A stretch of 64,000 nt of DNA from Paenibacillus planticolens. GTDB lineage: Bacteria > Bacillota > Bacilli > Paenibacillales > NBRC-103111. How positions within the stretch are numbered: the stretch's first letter is position 1; each line of letters begins with the position of its first letter. This document shows, in pieces, positions 44,495-56,499 of the stretch. The notes under the pieces were generated by a model, which saw nothing but the letters and a program-made list of their open reading frames with translations, was not told the DNA's origin and searched no databases. Where the stretch lies: the NCBI RefSeq assembly GCF_013141725.1, contig NZ_WHNZ01000007.1:248001-312000 (forward strand), written 5' to 3'. The position numbers were made by a program, and so were the translations under genes.

Positions 44495-45656
44495 ATGGGG
44501 TAGCTGCCGAAACAAAGACAAAAGAACAGCTAAATATCATTTATATCGTTCGAGCACTTGCCATTCTCGGCGTCATGTTTGTTCATGTCTCTTCGATTCC
44601 GGTCGGAGAAATTGTAGATAAAACCTCTTCGATGTTTTTTTATTTTAATTTTTTAAACGTCTTTAACAAATTTGGAACGCCGACATTTATTTTCTTAAGC
44701 GCGCTTGTATTGTTTTACAGTTATTATGATCGACCTTTGAATGGAAAATTAATCGTCCGGTTTTATCAGCGGCGCTTCTTATATATTTTGTTGCCTTATC
44801 TCATATTCTCGGCATTCTATTACGTTATTCAGATTTATTATTCGTTCGGAGAAACGTGGGAGCAGTTTTCTCAAAATGCCTCCTTAACAAATTTTCTCCA
44901 ATGGTCTTATACGGTAAATCTTTCTATCATCTTTATTTTGTTTTTATCAGTGCCCAGTTTTACATCCTGTTTCCCATTTTATTGTGGTTTCTGCAAAGAA
45001 ACCCTCGGGTAACCAAACATTTAATCTGGATCGGATTCGTGATTCAGTGGGCATTTGTGCTATATAACCATTATTACATGCATTACGAGGATAAAGGACA
45101 GCTGGCAATCAGTTATAGCTCCTATTACTTTATGGGCGCATTTTGTGGAATCTATTATCATACGTTTAAAGAATGGATTACCGTCACGTGGACCAATCTG
45201 CTTTCCAAAAAAGTACTGCTCTGGATTCCTCTATGGACTTTATGGATCGCATCGAGCTTCGGAGATGTGAATCTATGGTATCAAACTCGTGTGAATGATT
45301 TCAGCGCAAACGCATTAATATACGAGTGCTACTGGTTCTTCCATACGTTTACTTCACCGTTGATTTTGCTTCAAATCTCAATCTTCTTGTATCAAAAATT
45401 AAATACTAGGCTCATCAATACGATTATCAATCTTGGCGTCGCTTCTTTCGGAGTCTATATCATACATGCAGCTATTCTTTTCTATTATTTCCGATTGCCA
45501 GTCAGCTACACCCCGGCCGCTTACTATCTATACATCGCCATAGGCTATGCCTTCACATTACTCTTCTCATGGGGGATTGTGGCTTTGGCTCAAAAATATA
45601 TAAAAGGCTCATGGATACTCTTCGGGTCCAAACCTAAAATTTCACCATACATTTGA
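44495..45656 (+). pseudogene. Membrane acyltransferase (acyltransferase 3 family) with two frameshifts
   Basis: A polytopic O-acyltransferase of the acyltransferase 3 type, used to acylate surface polysaccharides or glycolipids. It starts well: AAGGAGG, then ATG 44495, but GGGG (probably GGGGG) breaks the frame after one codon. Restoring one G gives GVAAETKTKEQLNIIYIVRA, the expected helix 1 region. A second one-base loss near 44911 (TGG for TGGG) separates LTNFLQW from VLYGKSFYHLYFVFISAQFY. The repaired protein has about 387 residues with about ten helices, normal for the family. Confidence 0.8.
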
Positions 45657-45691
45657 AAGAAGCCGTCGATACTGAATCGACGGCTTCTTTC
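45655..45691. terminator. Bidirectional terminator
   Basis: GAAAGAAGCCGTCGAT and its exact inverse form a 16-bp stem with a 5-nt loop, directly at the acyltransferase stop. It serves this gene and the convergent small gene at 45725-45892. Confidence 0.88.
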
Positions 45692-45724
45692 ATTCTTAAC
45701 TTTTCATTTTTCCAGAAAATAACC

Positions 45725-45892
45725 TTACTCCTCTTCTTGCTCTTGCTTGGAACTTTTCAAAGTATCTGCAGTTTGAGCTTGTGTTCCTGCACCATTTTCA
45801 GCTGAAGTGGCTCCTTGAGTGCTGGCTAGTTGAGACTGTGATACTGCATTACTAGCTTGATTGTTTGCTTGATTGGATTGTTGGCTGGTCAT
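45725..45892 (-). CDS. Small glutamine/serine-rich protein, function unknown
   Basis: A 55-residue protein, MTSQQSNQANNQASNAVSQS then QLASTQGATSAENGAGTQAQ and an acidic tail KQEQEEE. It lacks hydrophobic segments and is probably disordered and very soluble. Composition and size recall small acid-soluble spore proteins of the gamma type (rich in Q, N, A, S), but I do not see their full repeat signature. ATG 45892 is chosen for AAGGAG 7 nt upstream; an ATG 45 bp earlier has none. It is flanked by its own terminator. Confidence 0.65.
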   Translation of the reverse strand: MTSQQSNQANNQASNAVSQSQLASTQGATSAENGAGTQAQTADTLKSSKQEQEEE

Positions 45893-46074
45893 ATATGACT
45901 CCTTATTAAATATTATTTGTACTTGAAAACAGCACATTTGTAATATTTACAACAAGTTGCTTTTTTATGTATTATTTCAAAATTAAAACCTCTATTTTTT
46001 ACGCACCGGGTATAACATCGTAAAGTCTATAAATACATTCACCGGTTTCCAGAAAAACCTACGCGCATTCTCCG

Positions 46075-46637
46075 TTAGTTCAATGCCTCTTCTAAATCAA
46101 TGATCCGTCTGTTTACCTCAACCCAATTAGAAGCACAATAAACTAAATCAATGTTCAGGCAAATATTATACGGCTGTTCAAACAATATTACTGGAATGTT
46201 CTTATCGGCAAATTCTTTTGCATAATGGGGGGCATCATCAATTAACACATTGATCTCGGAATCTATACATTCTTGGAGCTTATTCTCAGTAAAAAATAGA
46301 TTATGGTATCTAATCCCATTTTGTTTAAGCCAATCAATTGTAACATCACGAAAAAGTAACGGACGAGCAGTAATAATTGATATTTGATGACTTTTAAATA
46401 ATTCCTGTAATACTTCCACTGCCATAGGAAAAGGCTTTGAGCTCCAATGAATCTCGTGGCCGTATTGATGATAAATTTTTTCACGCTCCGTATTATCCCA
46501 CCCATACAGACGATAAAAATAAAAATCGTTAACATCTTCAGGAGTGAATGATAAACCAGAAGCTTTATTACAAAAAATGCAAATACGACGAAGTGGCATC
46601 AAGAACTGTATTGTCTAAATCTATTCCAATATGCATT
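46075..46637 (-). pseudogene. HAD-family 5'-nucleotidase (NT5C-like), frameshifted
   Basis: A haloacid-dehalogenase phosphatase of the NT5C/YqfW type. The C-terminal 170 residues are in one frame (FCNKASGLSFTPEDVNDFYFY, SIITARPLLFRDVTIDWLKQ, and the acidic motif NVLIDDAPHYAKEFA). The N-terminus is broken: ATG 46637 gives MHIGI, and removing one extra base yields the motif DLDNTVLDATSSYLHF (catalytic D residues). A second indel in a run of six A's near 46572 is also needed. Two indels disrupt the active-site aspartates, so it is inactive as read, unless these are sequencing errors. Confidence 0.72.
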
Positions 46638-46709
46638 TTCTTTCATCCTCTACTTTCCTGTCGTTTAAAAGAGAAGCATTCTCAGCACCCTTCAGAATTA
46701 ATTTCGATT

Positions 46710-47421
46710 CTACACCCATTCTTTGAAACGATCTGTTACAAAAAGAATCTCTTTCTCATAGTGCGCCAGGTGGCCATCGTTAACCATTTTTTGAAAGGCA
46801 GGGTTTCCGGCGGCGGCGCCATTTCTCAAAGTATCACACAAGACTATCAAACGTTGAAGAATCCACTGTTGCAAATTATTTGGGACGAGGATTCCATAAG
46901 ATTCAAAAAATAAATGAATTCGCCGACGACGTTCTGCGGCGTGAATTTCATTTTGGTATGCTACCGTTGTTCCAGAAAAAGGGTCAGGTGCGAAACTTGC
47001 AAGAGGAATCGATGTGTAAATCGTGTACGCAATATCCCACATACGTGGACCTGGACCTGCCATATCAAAATCAATCAGTGCCACAGGAGCCCCATTTTGA
47101 AAGACAATATTATATAACGCTGCGTCATTATGACAGATAACTTCGTGTTCGGCATCATCGGCATAGCTTAGCTGCCATCTGTCTTCTGTATTTAAAGTGA
47201 GCTCTTGACTCGAATCATGGAACCGACGCAAAAGGCGTGCCAATCCCATAAGAGTTTCGTCTGACCACATATAAGGTTCAAGTTTTGGATATTTGTTACC
47301 AGGAACCTCCCCCGAAATATATGTCAATATTTCACATCCAGCGTCATCGATTCCGAGAAATCTTGGACATTCGCACGATGCGATTTACATTACCGCCATT
47401 TAACACTTCTTCCTGAGTCAA
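46710..47421 (-). pseudogene. Aminoglycoside phosphotransferase (APH)-family kinase with internal deletion
   Basis: The C-terminal 205 residues include the catalytic loop EVICHNDAALYNIVFQNGAP (HND..YN) and the magnesium motif LIDFDMAGPGPRMWDIAY, so this is an APH/choline-kinase-fold protein. Upstream, TTG 47421 (GAGGAA before it) starts LTQEEVLNGGNVNRIVRM, the usual family N-terminus, but the text then jumps to RFLGIDDAGCEILTYISGEV in another frame. About 30 codons with the ATP-contact region are missing. As read it cannot be a working kinase. Confidence 0.72.
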
Positions 47422-47594
47422 TAAGTTTCATTCCTCGCTCAATTGCAGATTTTTGCCCGTTAGTTATGGAGGCTGCTCCCCTATCATAACAAAAACCTGC
47501 AAGGCATTTCTTATAGAGAACAATTATAACTAAACTGTCCGTTACGACAAAGACAGCCGAACTTGTGCCGGCTGCCTTCAGGTACTCGATAAAT

Positions 47595-47738
47595 TCAACT
47601 TTCATTAACCCATACATTTTCCCAAAAGCCAGTTTTTTCATTCCATCTAAATTCCCAATAGGCCGTCTCTCGAACAAATAAAACTTCTAATTTTGGTTTC
47701 TCCCAAATTCTTTTTTTCTGTTCACCATTATTATTCAA
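47595..47738 (-). CDS. Candidate RiPP precursor peptide with a lasso-type (paeninodin-like) leader
   Basis: A 47-residue frame from TTG 47738 with GAGGTGG 5 nt upstream. The leader-like part KKRIWEKPKLEVLFVRETA has the W.KP.LEVL.VR.T pattern that I recall for precursors of the paeninodin lasso family, in which the core follows a Thr at position -2. The remaining YWEFRWNEKTGFWENVW then VNES is aromatic-rich with Glu at position 8, a possible ring acceptor, but Tyr at position 1 is atypical. No cyclase, protease or ABC gene lies nearby. It starts 39 bp after the stop of the upstream gene on the same strand. Tentative. Confidence 0.45.
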   Translation of the reverse strand: MNNNGEQKKRIWEKPKLEVLFVRETAYWEFRWNEKTGFWENVWVNES

Positions 47739-47777
47739 GTCTTCCACCTCGTTTATTTAGGTTAACTTCACTTATTC

Positions 47778-49445
47778 TCAAAATTTACCTGCGCCAGTAA
47801 ATATCCCTTTATCAAAATCCATCTTGTTAATTGGACTCTCTGCATTTCCCGCTTGATCTGTACTGAAGTATTCAACGAGATGCGTTGTCCCCGCATAAAT
47901 CGTGAACGGACCTGTATACGGGAACCAAAGGCCACCGTTTATTCGATATTGCGTTGCTTTCACGCCAGAACCACCGCCATTATCCGCTGCTTGAAGCGTG
48001 AGCATGAATCCCTTAATATAAGTATTTCCTTTTGAATCCTTTTCAGTGAGCGGATCTAATCGATACATTGTGACAGGCGCGACTTTATCAATGATGAAAA
48101 TCGTCGATTTGATTGCTTCAATGTTGCCCACCCCGTCTGTACTTCGGTATTCCAATTTGTAGGCACCGGCGTTCTTGAGAACAATCGTTCCTGTGTATTT
48201 TTGCCATGAACCTTCGTTGACTCGATACACTGTTTCACTGACACCTGTATAAAAATCATTCGCTATCAGGTTAATCGGTATATCCGTATTTGAAATCGTT
48301 GGAGTTCCCGGAGCGACTGTAGTAATCGGAGGGGACTTATCCATATTAATGGTGATGCCGGCCTCTCCGCTTAATCCAAGTGAATCCGTAGCATATCCTG
48401 AAATATATTGGTTGGCACCGTCAGTGGTGACGACGATCGGGCTGGAAATGAACTGAATAGGTGTATCATCATCATCTGTGGCCGTAAAAGTAACCGTTAC
48501 ATCATGATTGTACCAACCATTTACATCAGGGGCTCGGTCCGCTGTTGCATGAACAACCGGAGCTTTATTGTCTTTTTCGGAGAGCTCAACATTAATACAG
48601 CTCCCAGGATTAACGTGATCAACCTGTACAGGTTTAAATTGCGCATCGGGTGTAATTTTCAATGTATTGTTACCTTGATTAACGTTATAAAATGCAAACT
48701 GGCCAAAATAGTTTACTTTCGTGGTCCCTACTCCTACAAGTTCTACAGTAGCATCTGCTTGCGCAGGCCACACATATCCGCATACCATGTTCCCAGATGG
48801 CGAAGAAACAGAGAAGAAACCATCTTTTACAGGCTGAGTATAAAAAGGATCAATTTCTCCCAGAGTGACGTAGACAGGGAAGTTATCCATAGCATAATTG
48901 ACAAAGGGAATGGAATACTTTCCATTTTGATCTGTAACTCCTGTGTTCAATGTGTATCTTGTACCGTAATGAACTTCTACCTGAATTCCCGGCACTGGAA
49001 CTCCTCCATGTAGGGTTACGATACCTTCTGCTTTATCAAGATTCGAGGGGAACTTAAAGTTGTATGAATTGAGGTCGCTCCCATACGTTGGTTTAACGAC
49101 AGTAATGCCCTTCATGGTGAAAATCATAAAGGTATCAACGAACTCATTTATTGAACTGGGCACTGTAAAATATCCGTTTGAATCCGTTATGGCATATCCA
49201 TAATATTGAGAGTTCAGTGCGAATGTGATCGACAATCCAGGAACTGGGTAACCGTTTTCATCCGTAATTACACCATGACGCTCCTCGTCCTGATTCATGT
49301 TCAATGAGCTATAAACGTTGCTGGTGACACTGCTATCAGTGATATTGTTGGTGGCAGCTTGTGTAGTTTCTACGGTTAAAAATCCAAAAATCGACAATAG
49401 CAACAGCAAACAAACGCAAATTTTTCCCATTATAATACTTTTCAC
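47778..49445 (-). CDS. Secreted protein with Cna_B-like and OmpL47-type Ig repeats
   Basis: A 555-residue exported protein. The GTG start at 49445 has AAGGAGG 8 nt upstream and gives KSIIMGKICVCLLLLLSIFG, a signal peptide ending near ETTQA; a longer start is unsupported. Two Cna_B/carboxypeptidase-regulatory-like domains (about 40-200: GVITDENGYPVPGLSITFAL, GVTDQNGKYSIPF) are followed by an Ig-like stretch (about 300-380) and two OmpL47-type repeats (about 400-540: YRVNEGSWQKYTGTIVLKNA, QYRINGGLWFPYTGPFTIYA, each ending in Y.S.D..GN.E). Probably cell-surface or adhesion-related; ligand unknown. Confidence 0.82.
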   Translation of the reverse strand: MKSIIMGKICVCLLLLLSIFGFLTVETTQAATNNITDSSVTSNVYSSLNMNQDEERHGVITDENGYPVPGLSITFALNSQYYGYAITDSNGYFTVPSSINEFVDTFMIFTMKGITVVKPTYGSDLNSYNFKFPSNLDKAEGIVTLHGGVPVPGIQVEVHYGTRYTLNTGVTDQNGKYSIPFVNYAMDNFPVYVTLGEIDPFYTQPVKDGFFSVSSPSGNMVCGYVWPAQADATVELVGVGTTKVNYFGQFAFYNVNQGNNTLKITPDAQFKPVQVDHVNPGSCINVELSEKDNKAPVVHATADRAPDVNGWYNHDVTVTFTATDDDDTPIQFISSPIVVTTDGANQYISGYATDSLGLSGEAGITINMDKSPPITTVAPGTPTISNTDIPINLIANDFYTGVSETVYRVNEGSWQKYTGTIVLKNAGAYKLEYRSTDGVGNIEAIKSTIFIIDKVAPVTMYRLDPLTEKDSKGNTYIKGFMLTLQAADNGGGSGVKATQYRINGGLWFPYTGPFTIYAGTTHLVEYFSTDQAGNAESPINKMDFDKGIFTGAGKF

Positions 49446-49532
49446 CCTTATACCTCCTTTTGATTCTTTATTAAGAATATCACATTCTATACCAAGAACA
49501 TAGTTGAAAATTGTAAGATGAATTTCAAAGCA

Positions 49533-49564
49533 ACGCGGCTGCCGATTCATACCGGCAGCCGCGT
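49533..49564. terminator. Hairpin, possible terminator of the LysE-type gene
   Basis: ACGCGGCTGCCG and its exact inverse form a 12-bp GC-rich stem with an 8-nt loop, about 135 bp past the stop of the LysE-type gene. Neither strand has a good U-tract, so the function is uncertain. Confidence 0.4.
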
Positions 49565-49700
49565 CTTAGTTGTTTATTAAGCTAAACTTATTTTAAGATG
49601 TGATCTCTTTTCCGTTAATTCAATCATTGCATATCCCATCAAAATAATCGCCTGGAGATGTCCGAATTCTTCCCTTCCGCTAACAGAACACGACATAATA

Positions 49701-50330
49701 CTACCGACGCTGGACAGCCAGTTTAACGGCAAGTCCTGTCAAGACCCCGGACATGATCCAACGCTGTGCTTTTAGCCATTTCGGACGTTTGCCAAACCAA
49801 CCTACAATCTTACTTGTAGTAAGAACAATAAGCAGATTCACAGTAAAGCTGATTAAGATTTGCGTCAATCCCAAGATAATGCTTTGTTCCAGCAAGGAGC
49901 CATTTTCAGGATTCTGAAACTGAGGTAAAAGCGATATATACAGTACAGCGATTTTAGGATTAAGCAAATTGGTTATAAAACCCATCATAAACAGCTTTTT
50001 TGGCCGTTCAGCCTTTAGAGCGACTGGTTCAAGCAAAGAAGCTGACCCGGGTTTGATTGTCTTCCATGCAAGCCAAAGCAAGTATGCCGCACCAGCCCAC
50101 TTCATTATGCTATAAATAACCGGTACCGTATTAAAGATCGCGACCAGCCCCAGCATAGTTGCAATAAGATAAACGACAAAGCCGAGCACGACTCCGATTA
50201 AAGAAATTATGCCTGCCTTACGCCCTTGGGACAGTGTGCGCGAAATTAGGTAAATCATATTGGGACCAGGAGAACAAACCATCCCAAGCGATACAATTCC
50301 AAAAGCAATAAGTGTTCCTATACTAATCAA
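49701..50330 (-). CDS. LysE/RhtB-family amino-acid exporter
   Basis: A 209-residue membrane protein with six helices. The start ISIGTLIAFGIVSLGMVCSPGPNMIYLIS carries the family signature (PGPN), followed by GIISLIGVVLGFVVYL and FITNLLNPKIAVLYISLLPQF (the conserved NP region). LysE/RhtB proteins export lysine, threonine, homoserine lactone or similar compounds by proton exchange. Substrate not predictable. AAGGAGGACG precedes the ATG; monocistronic. Confidence 0.9.
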   Translation of the reverse strand: MISIGTLIAFGIVSLGMVCSPGPNMIYLISRTLSQGRKAGIISLIGVVLGFVVYLIATMLGLVAIFNTVPVIYSIMKWAGAAYLLWLAWKTIKPGSASLLEPVALKAERPKKLFMMGFITNLLNPKIAVLYISLLPQFQNPENGSLLEQSIILGLTQILISFTVNLLIVLTTSKIVGWFGKRPKWLKAQRWIMSGVLTGLAVKLAVQRR

Positions 50331-50519
50331 TTTGCGTCCTCCTTTTAGTTATCATATGAATTCAAGATATATTAGCATATTCGGATATGGATGTATACCG
50401 AAATTAGTCCTTTAGCTGCAAGCTTTCATTGATCATTCCTCGAAGAGTCATTAGCCGTTCGGCGGTTGAAACTTCTGTTTCAATGCGGTAGTCTTGAAGA
50501 TGGAATAGGAGATGAGACA

Positions 50520-51077
50520 ATGAAAACGATAGCGGTATTTTGCGGATCTGGAACTGGCAATGACGCGGTCTATATGGAGGAAGCAAGAAATTTGGGGAAA
50601 GCCATAGCAGCGCAGGGATGGGCGCTCGTCTACGGGGGAGCAACGGTAGGCTGCATGGGGGCTGTGGCGGACGCAGTTATGGAAGCCGGTGGAAAGGTGA
50701 TTGGCGTGATCCCCAAAAAGCTCTCGGATATCGAGATCGCCCACCCCCGTCTTTCCGAGCTCCACGTCGTTGATACTATGCATGAACGTAAAGCGATGAT
50801 GGCCGCGCATGCAGACGCCTTCGTCACACTTCCTGGCGGGGTTGGTACACTTGAGGAGTATTTCGAAGTACTGACCTGGGCGCACATCGGCTATCACAAT
50901 AAACCTTGTGCTCTGCTAAACGTGAATGAGTACTACACACCGATGATATCCTTGATCGATCATATGATGGAGCAAGGCTTCGTGAAGGAAAGCACGCGGA
51001 AGCTCATGATCGTCGAGAACGAACCGATCTGCTTGCTTGAGCGGCTGAAGGAAGGCTGGATAAAAGCGAACTATTGA
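50520..51077 (+). CDS. LOG-family cytokinin riboside 5'-monophosphate phosphoribohydrolase (TIGR00730)
   Basis: A 185-residue Rossmann-fold protein that hydrolyses N-glycosidic bonds of nucleoside 5'-monophosphates, releasing the base. The signature PGGVGTLEEYFEVLTW and the upstream AVFCGSGTG and HERKAMMAAHADAFVTL match the LOG family (former 'lysine decarboxylase' misnomer). Bacterial members can make free cytokinins or clear damaged nucleotides. ATG 50520 is chosen for AGGAGATGAG upstream; a start at 50466 has none. Divergent from LysE; the context does not suggest a pathway. Confidence 0.9.
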   Translation: MKTIAVFCGSGTGNDAVYMEEARNLGKAIAAQGWALVYGGATVGCMGAVADAVMEAGGKVIGVIPKKLSDIEIAHPRLSELHVVDTMHERKAMMAAHADAFVTLPGGVGTLEEYFEVLTWAHIGYHNKPCALLNVNEYYTPMISLIDHMMEQGFVKESTRKLMIVENEPICLLERLKEGWIKANY

Positions 51078-51274
51078 ATTGCCCCAAGCACCTATCAAAT
51101 TGTGCGGCGACTTGAGCATATATGAATAATGGACAGTCGCGGGAAATCAGGCGGAGACGGATTAGGGGCTGTCCCCCCTACTTTAAGCTTGTTTTACAGC
51201 GTTAACTTCAACTTTTTACCCGCTCCGCCTACGTTAACGCTGAAAAACGACGTCTCAGCTCAATAACAACTGGA

Positions 51275-51520
51275 TTACTTTCGCTTAAAGTGTCGAACAA
51301 CCGAAAAAATTACTGCATATAACATGAAGGTAATCAAAGCCAGCACAGGATATACGTATGGATCAATATGCATTACGACGAAGTAAGAATCGTGATATTG
51401 AAAATCTTTTGGTGTCCCCAGTACGTCACCGAGATTAGAAATGCCTACAATTACTAAGTACACAATTATCGGTACACCCAAAGACAAAAGTATCCCGGAA
51501 ACTATACTTTTTCTGCTCAT
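51275..51520 (-). CDS. Small two-helix membrane protein with a cytochrome-oxidase-like motif
   Basis: An 81-residue protein with two membrane helices (about 7-27 and 54-74) and a basic tail VVRHFKRK. Between them lies FQYHDSYFVVMHIDPYVYPV, which resembles the HDTYFVVAHFHYV motif of cytochrome oxidase subunit I that binds the heme-copper site. Here the histidines are H43 and H51. The protein is far too short for an oxidase; similar mini-proteins exist as uncharacterised families. GGAAAGACTGA precedes the ATG. No partner genes nearby. Confidence 0.7.
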   Translation of the reverse strand: MSRKSIVSGILLSLGVPIIVYLVIVGISNLGDVLGTPKDFQYHDSYFVVMHIDPYVYPVLALITFMLYAVIFSVVRHFKRK

Positions 51521-51584
51521 TCAGTCTTTCCTCTCCACTTCTTCGTCTTATTTTAGGGAAATCAACTTCATGCCTGGCTGAAAT

Positions 51585-51712
51585 GGGAACTACAGGGCGC
51601 TATTTGGCCAGAAACAGCTATTTGGGCAAGGGAAAGGGAACTAGGATCCGCTATTCCACCACTCCGAACAGATAACTAGATCACGGAGGTGAGATAAGAC
51701 CCTGTAGTTCCC
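51585..51712. repeat. Intergenic element bounded by 13-bp inverted repeats
   Basis: GGGAACTACAGGG (51585-51597) and its exact inverse CCCTGTAGTTCCC (51700-51712) bound a 128-bp segment that contains further AAGGGAACTAGG-like words, and AAGGGAATGGAGTTCC follows. There is no open frame inside. Similar GGGAACTACAG words are common in Paenibacillus intergenic repeats as I recall. It lies between the 81-residue gene and rph. Confidence 0.6.
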
Positions 51713-51815
51713 CTTGTGCGCTCGAAATTTAGATTTTCGCCGAAATAAGGGAATGGAGTTCCTTTATTTACCGCAACAGCCAATGAAGTCTAGATCTTCT
51801 TACCGGCCCCAGCCA

Positions 51816-54605
<2,790 letters not shown>

Positions 54606-55184
54606 CTATTTTTCCAAACCAATATCGATCTGCTTGATAACCACTGCTGGGCAACCGCCTACAACCACGTTATCCGGGACATCTTTCGTAACAACGGCTC
54701 CAGAGGCAATCACCGAATTATTTCCTATCGTTACGCCAGGATTAATGACAGCCCGACCACCAATCCATACGTTATTGCCAATTGTAACAGGCTTACCGAA
54801 TTCAGCGCCGGAGGCTCTTTCCTTAGGGTCTAAGGGATGTGCAGCCGTATAGATATGCACCCCAGGGGCCAGGAAACAATTCTCCCCTATCCGAATTTCA
54901 CACACATCGAGAAACACGCAATCGAAGTTTGCATAGAAGTTCTCACCGACATGTATGTTATACCCGTAATCGCAACGGAGTGTTGGCTCTATGTAATAAT
55001 TGGCCCCTGTTGAGCCGAACAATTCCTTCAAGATTTCTTTTCTAGATGTTTCCTCTGTCTCAATCGACTGATTGTATAGCCGCGTTAGCCGGCGCGCATT
55101 CAAACGATCCTTCACTAACTCCGTATCACCCGCTTGGTAAAGTTCACCGCTAATCATCTTTTCTTTTTCTGTTTTTGCTTGCAT
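54606..55184 (-). CDS. maa: Maltose O-acetyltransferase
   Basis: A 192-residue left-handed beta-helix acetyltransferase with the N-terminal mac domain ([18 protein letters not shown]) and hexapeptide repeats ending in the active-site [13 protein letters not shown] (catalytic histidine) and [21 protein letters not shown]. subtilis Maa and E. coli Maa acetylate maltose and glucose at C6, perhaps to detoxify excess sugar. AGGAAT lies near ATG 55184; ATG at residue 10 is an alternative. It follows the MFS gene by 37 bp on the same strand, so the two may be co-transcribed. Confidence 0.92.
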   Translation of the reverse strand: MQAKTEKEKMISGELYQAGDTELVKDRLNARRLTRLYNQSIETEETSRKEILKELFGSTGANYYIEPTLRCDYGYNIHVGENFYANFDCVFLDVCEIRIGENCFLAPGVHIYTAAHPLDPKERASGAEFGKPVTIGNNVWIGGRAVINPGVTIGNNSVIASGAVVTKDVPDNVVVGGCPAVVIKQIDIGLEK

Positions 55185-55221
55185 AAAAATTCCTATCCTC
55201 TCGTAGCACCTAGTTGTTATT

Positions 55222-56472
55222 TTAGCAATTAATGCCAGTAGATTTCGTTTGATTGTTCAAAATATGATTTACTTTCTCTGCACTCATCATCATCAGAATA
55301 ATGAAAGCAATCACAATAAAAGGGAATGCATGTATGGTCGTCTGTGCAGCGAGCAATCCAAAGAGCGGAGGTAAAAACGTCGTTCCCGTATACGCGACTG
55401 CCATCTGATATCCCATTAGCTTGGCGGAATTATCACGACCAAAGCGTGTTGGTGTTTCATGCAGCAGACCAGGATAGATGGGTGCAAGCCCAAGGCCAAT
55501 AAGAATAAGCCCGACCAAGAAAAGTTGAGGCAGCGGAAGCAGCAGCATTCCCCCACCCGCAATGGCAATAATCTGACCGCACCGGATCAATACACGATTG
55601 TTGATTTTCAAAGTAATAAACCCTGTTATCAGTCTTCCCATCGTTATTCCGCCATAGTACAAAGATATCCACCCGGCAGCCGTCTCCGCAGTCATATTTC
55701 TTGCACCTACCAGATAGCTGGTCCCCCATAATCCTACCGTGGATTCAACTCCGCAATAGAACAAAAAAGCGATAAGTGTCTGTTTAACACCTTTGATCTG
55801 GAGTACGTTAGCTTTGGAACTGATTGCCGGTTGTTTCAACTCAGGTCCGACTTGGTCTTGTGGAATCATACTATCCAGACGCTCATGCTCTCTACTAACA
55901 GCAATACGTTTCCATAGGGGGAGCGTTACTAACAATACAATTGCGAGTGTGAACTGTATCATAGATACAGCTGTATAACCATCTCTCCAGGAGTTATGTT
56001 TAACCATATAAAATGACATGATAATTGGCCCCAGAGTTGCCCCAACACCCCAAAAACAGTGCAGCCAGTTCATGTGATGGGCTTTGTAATTTTCAGCTAC
56101 ATAATGATTTAGTGCCGCATCAATTGCACCTCCGCCTAGACCAAGAGGAATGGCCAAAAGAACAAGCCAAAATATCGAGGGTGCCATAGAGAACCCAAGC
56201 AGCGCTCCTGCAGTAAGGCAGCAGCTGATTAGTGTAATTTTACCCGTCCCCAATCGCTGGACCAAACTCCCACTTACTAGACTGGATACGATGGTTCCCC
56301 CTGCCACTACCATCGACAAGATTCCCGCGAAGCCGAATGAAGCACCCATATCAGGTCGTATCACGGGCCACGCCGATCCCAGCAAAGAATCTGGAATTCC
56401 CAGGCTAATGAATGCCAGATAGATAATACCTAAAAACATCGTTGCCACAGCGACACTCCTTCTAGAGAGCAT
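55222..56472 (-). CDS. MFS transporter, probable sugar transporter
   Basis: A 416-residue major facilitator with 12 helices. The start [20 protein letters not shown], the motif [17 protein letters not shown] after helix 2, and the glycine-rich [20 protein letters not shown] then [17 protein letters not shown] are characteristic of FucP/YfkL-like MFS members often found beside ROK regulators. Substrate probably a sugar (inference). It lies 28 bp downstream of the ROK repressor gene and 37 bp upstream of maa, so the three may form one operon. Confidence 0.88.
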   Translation of the reverse strand: MLSRRSVAVATMFLGIIYLAFISLGIPDSLLGSAWPVIRPDMGASFGFAGILSMVVAGGTIVSSLVSGSLVQRLGTGKITLISCCLTAGALLGFSMAPSIFWLVLLAIPLGLGGGAIDAALNHYVAENYKAHHMNWLHCFWGVGATLGPIIMSFYMVKHNSWRDGYTAVSMIQFTLAIVLLVTLPLWKRIAVSREHERLDSMIPQDQVGPELKQPAISSKANVLQIKGVKQTLIAFLFYCGVESTVGLWGTSYLVGARNMTAETAAGWISLYYGGITMGRLITGFITLKINNRVLIRCGQIIAIAGGGMLLLPLPQLFLVGLILIGLGLAPIYPGLLHETPTRFGRDNSAKLMGYQMAVAYTGTTFLPPLFGLLAAQTTIHAFPFIVIAFIILMMMSAEKVNHILNNQTKSTGINC

Positions 56473-56499
56473 TAGTGTTGTCTACATGAGATCTAATTT

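Noticed and set aside
47390-47677. 95-codon minus-strand frame overlapping the RiPP-like peptide and the broken kinase start
   Set aside because: It overlaps two better supported frames, has no ribosome site, and its composition is not gene-like.
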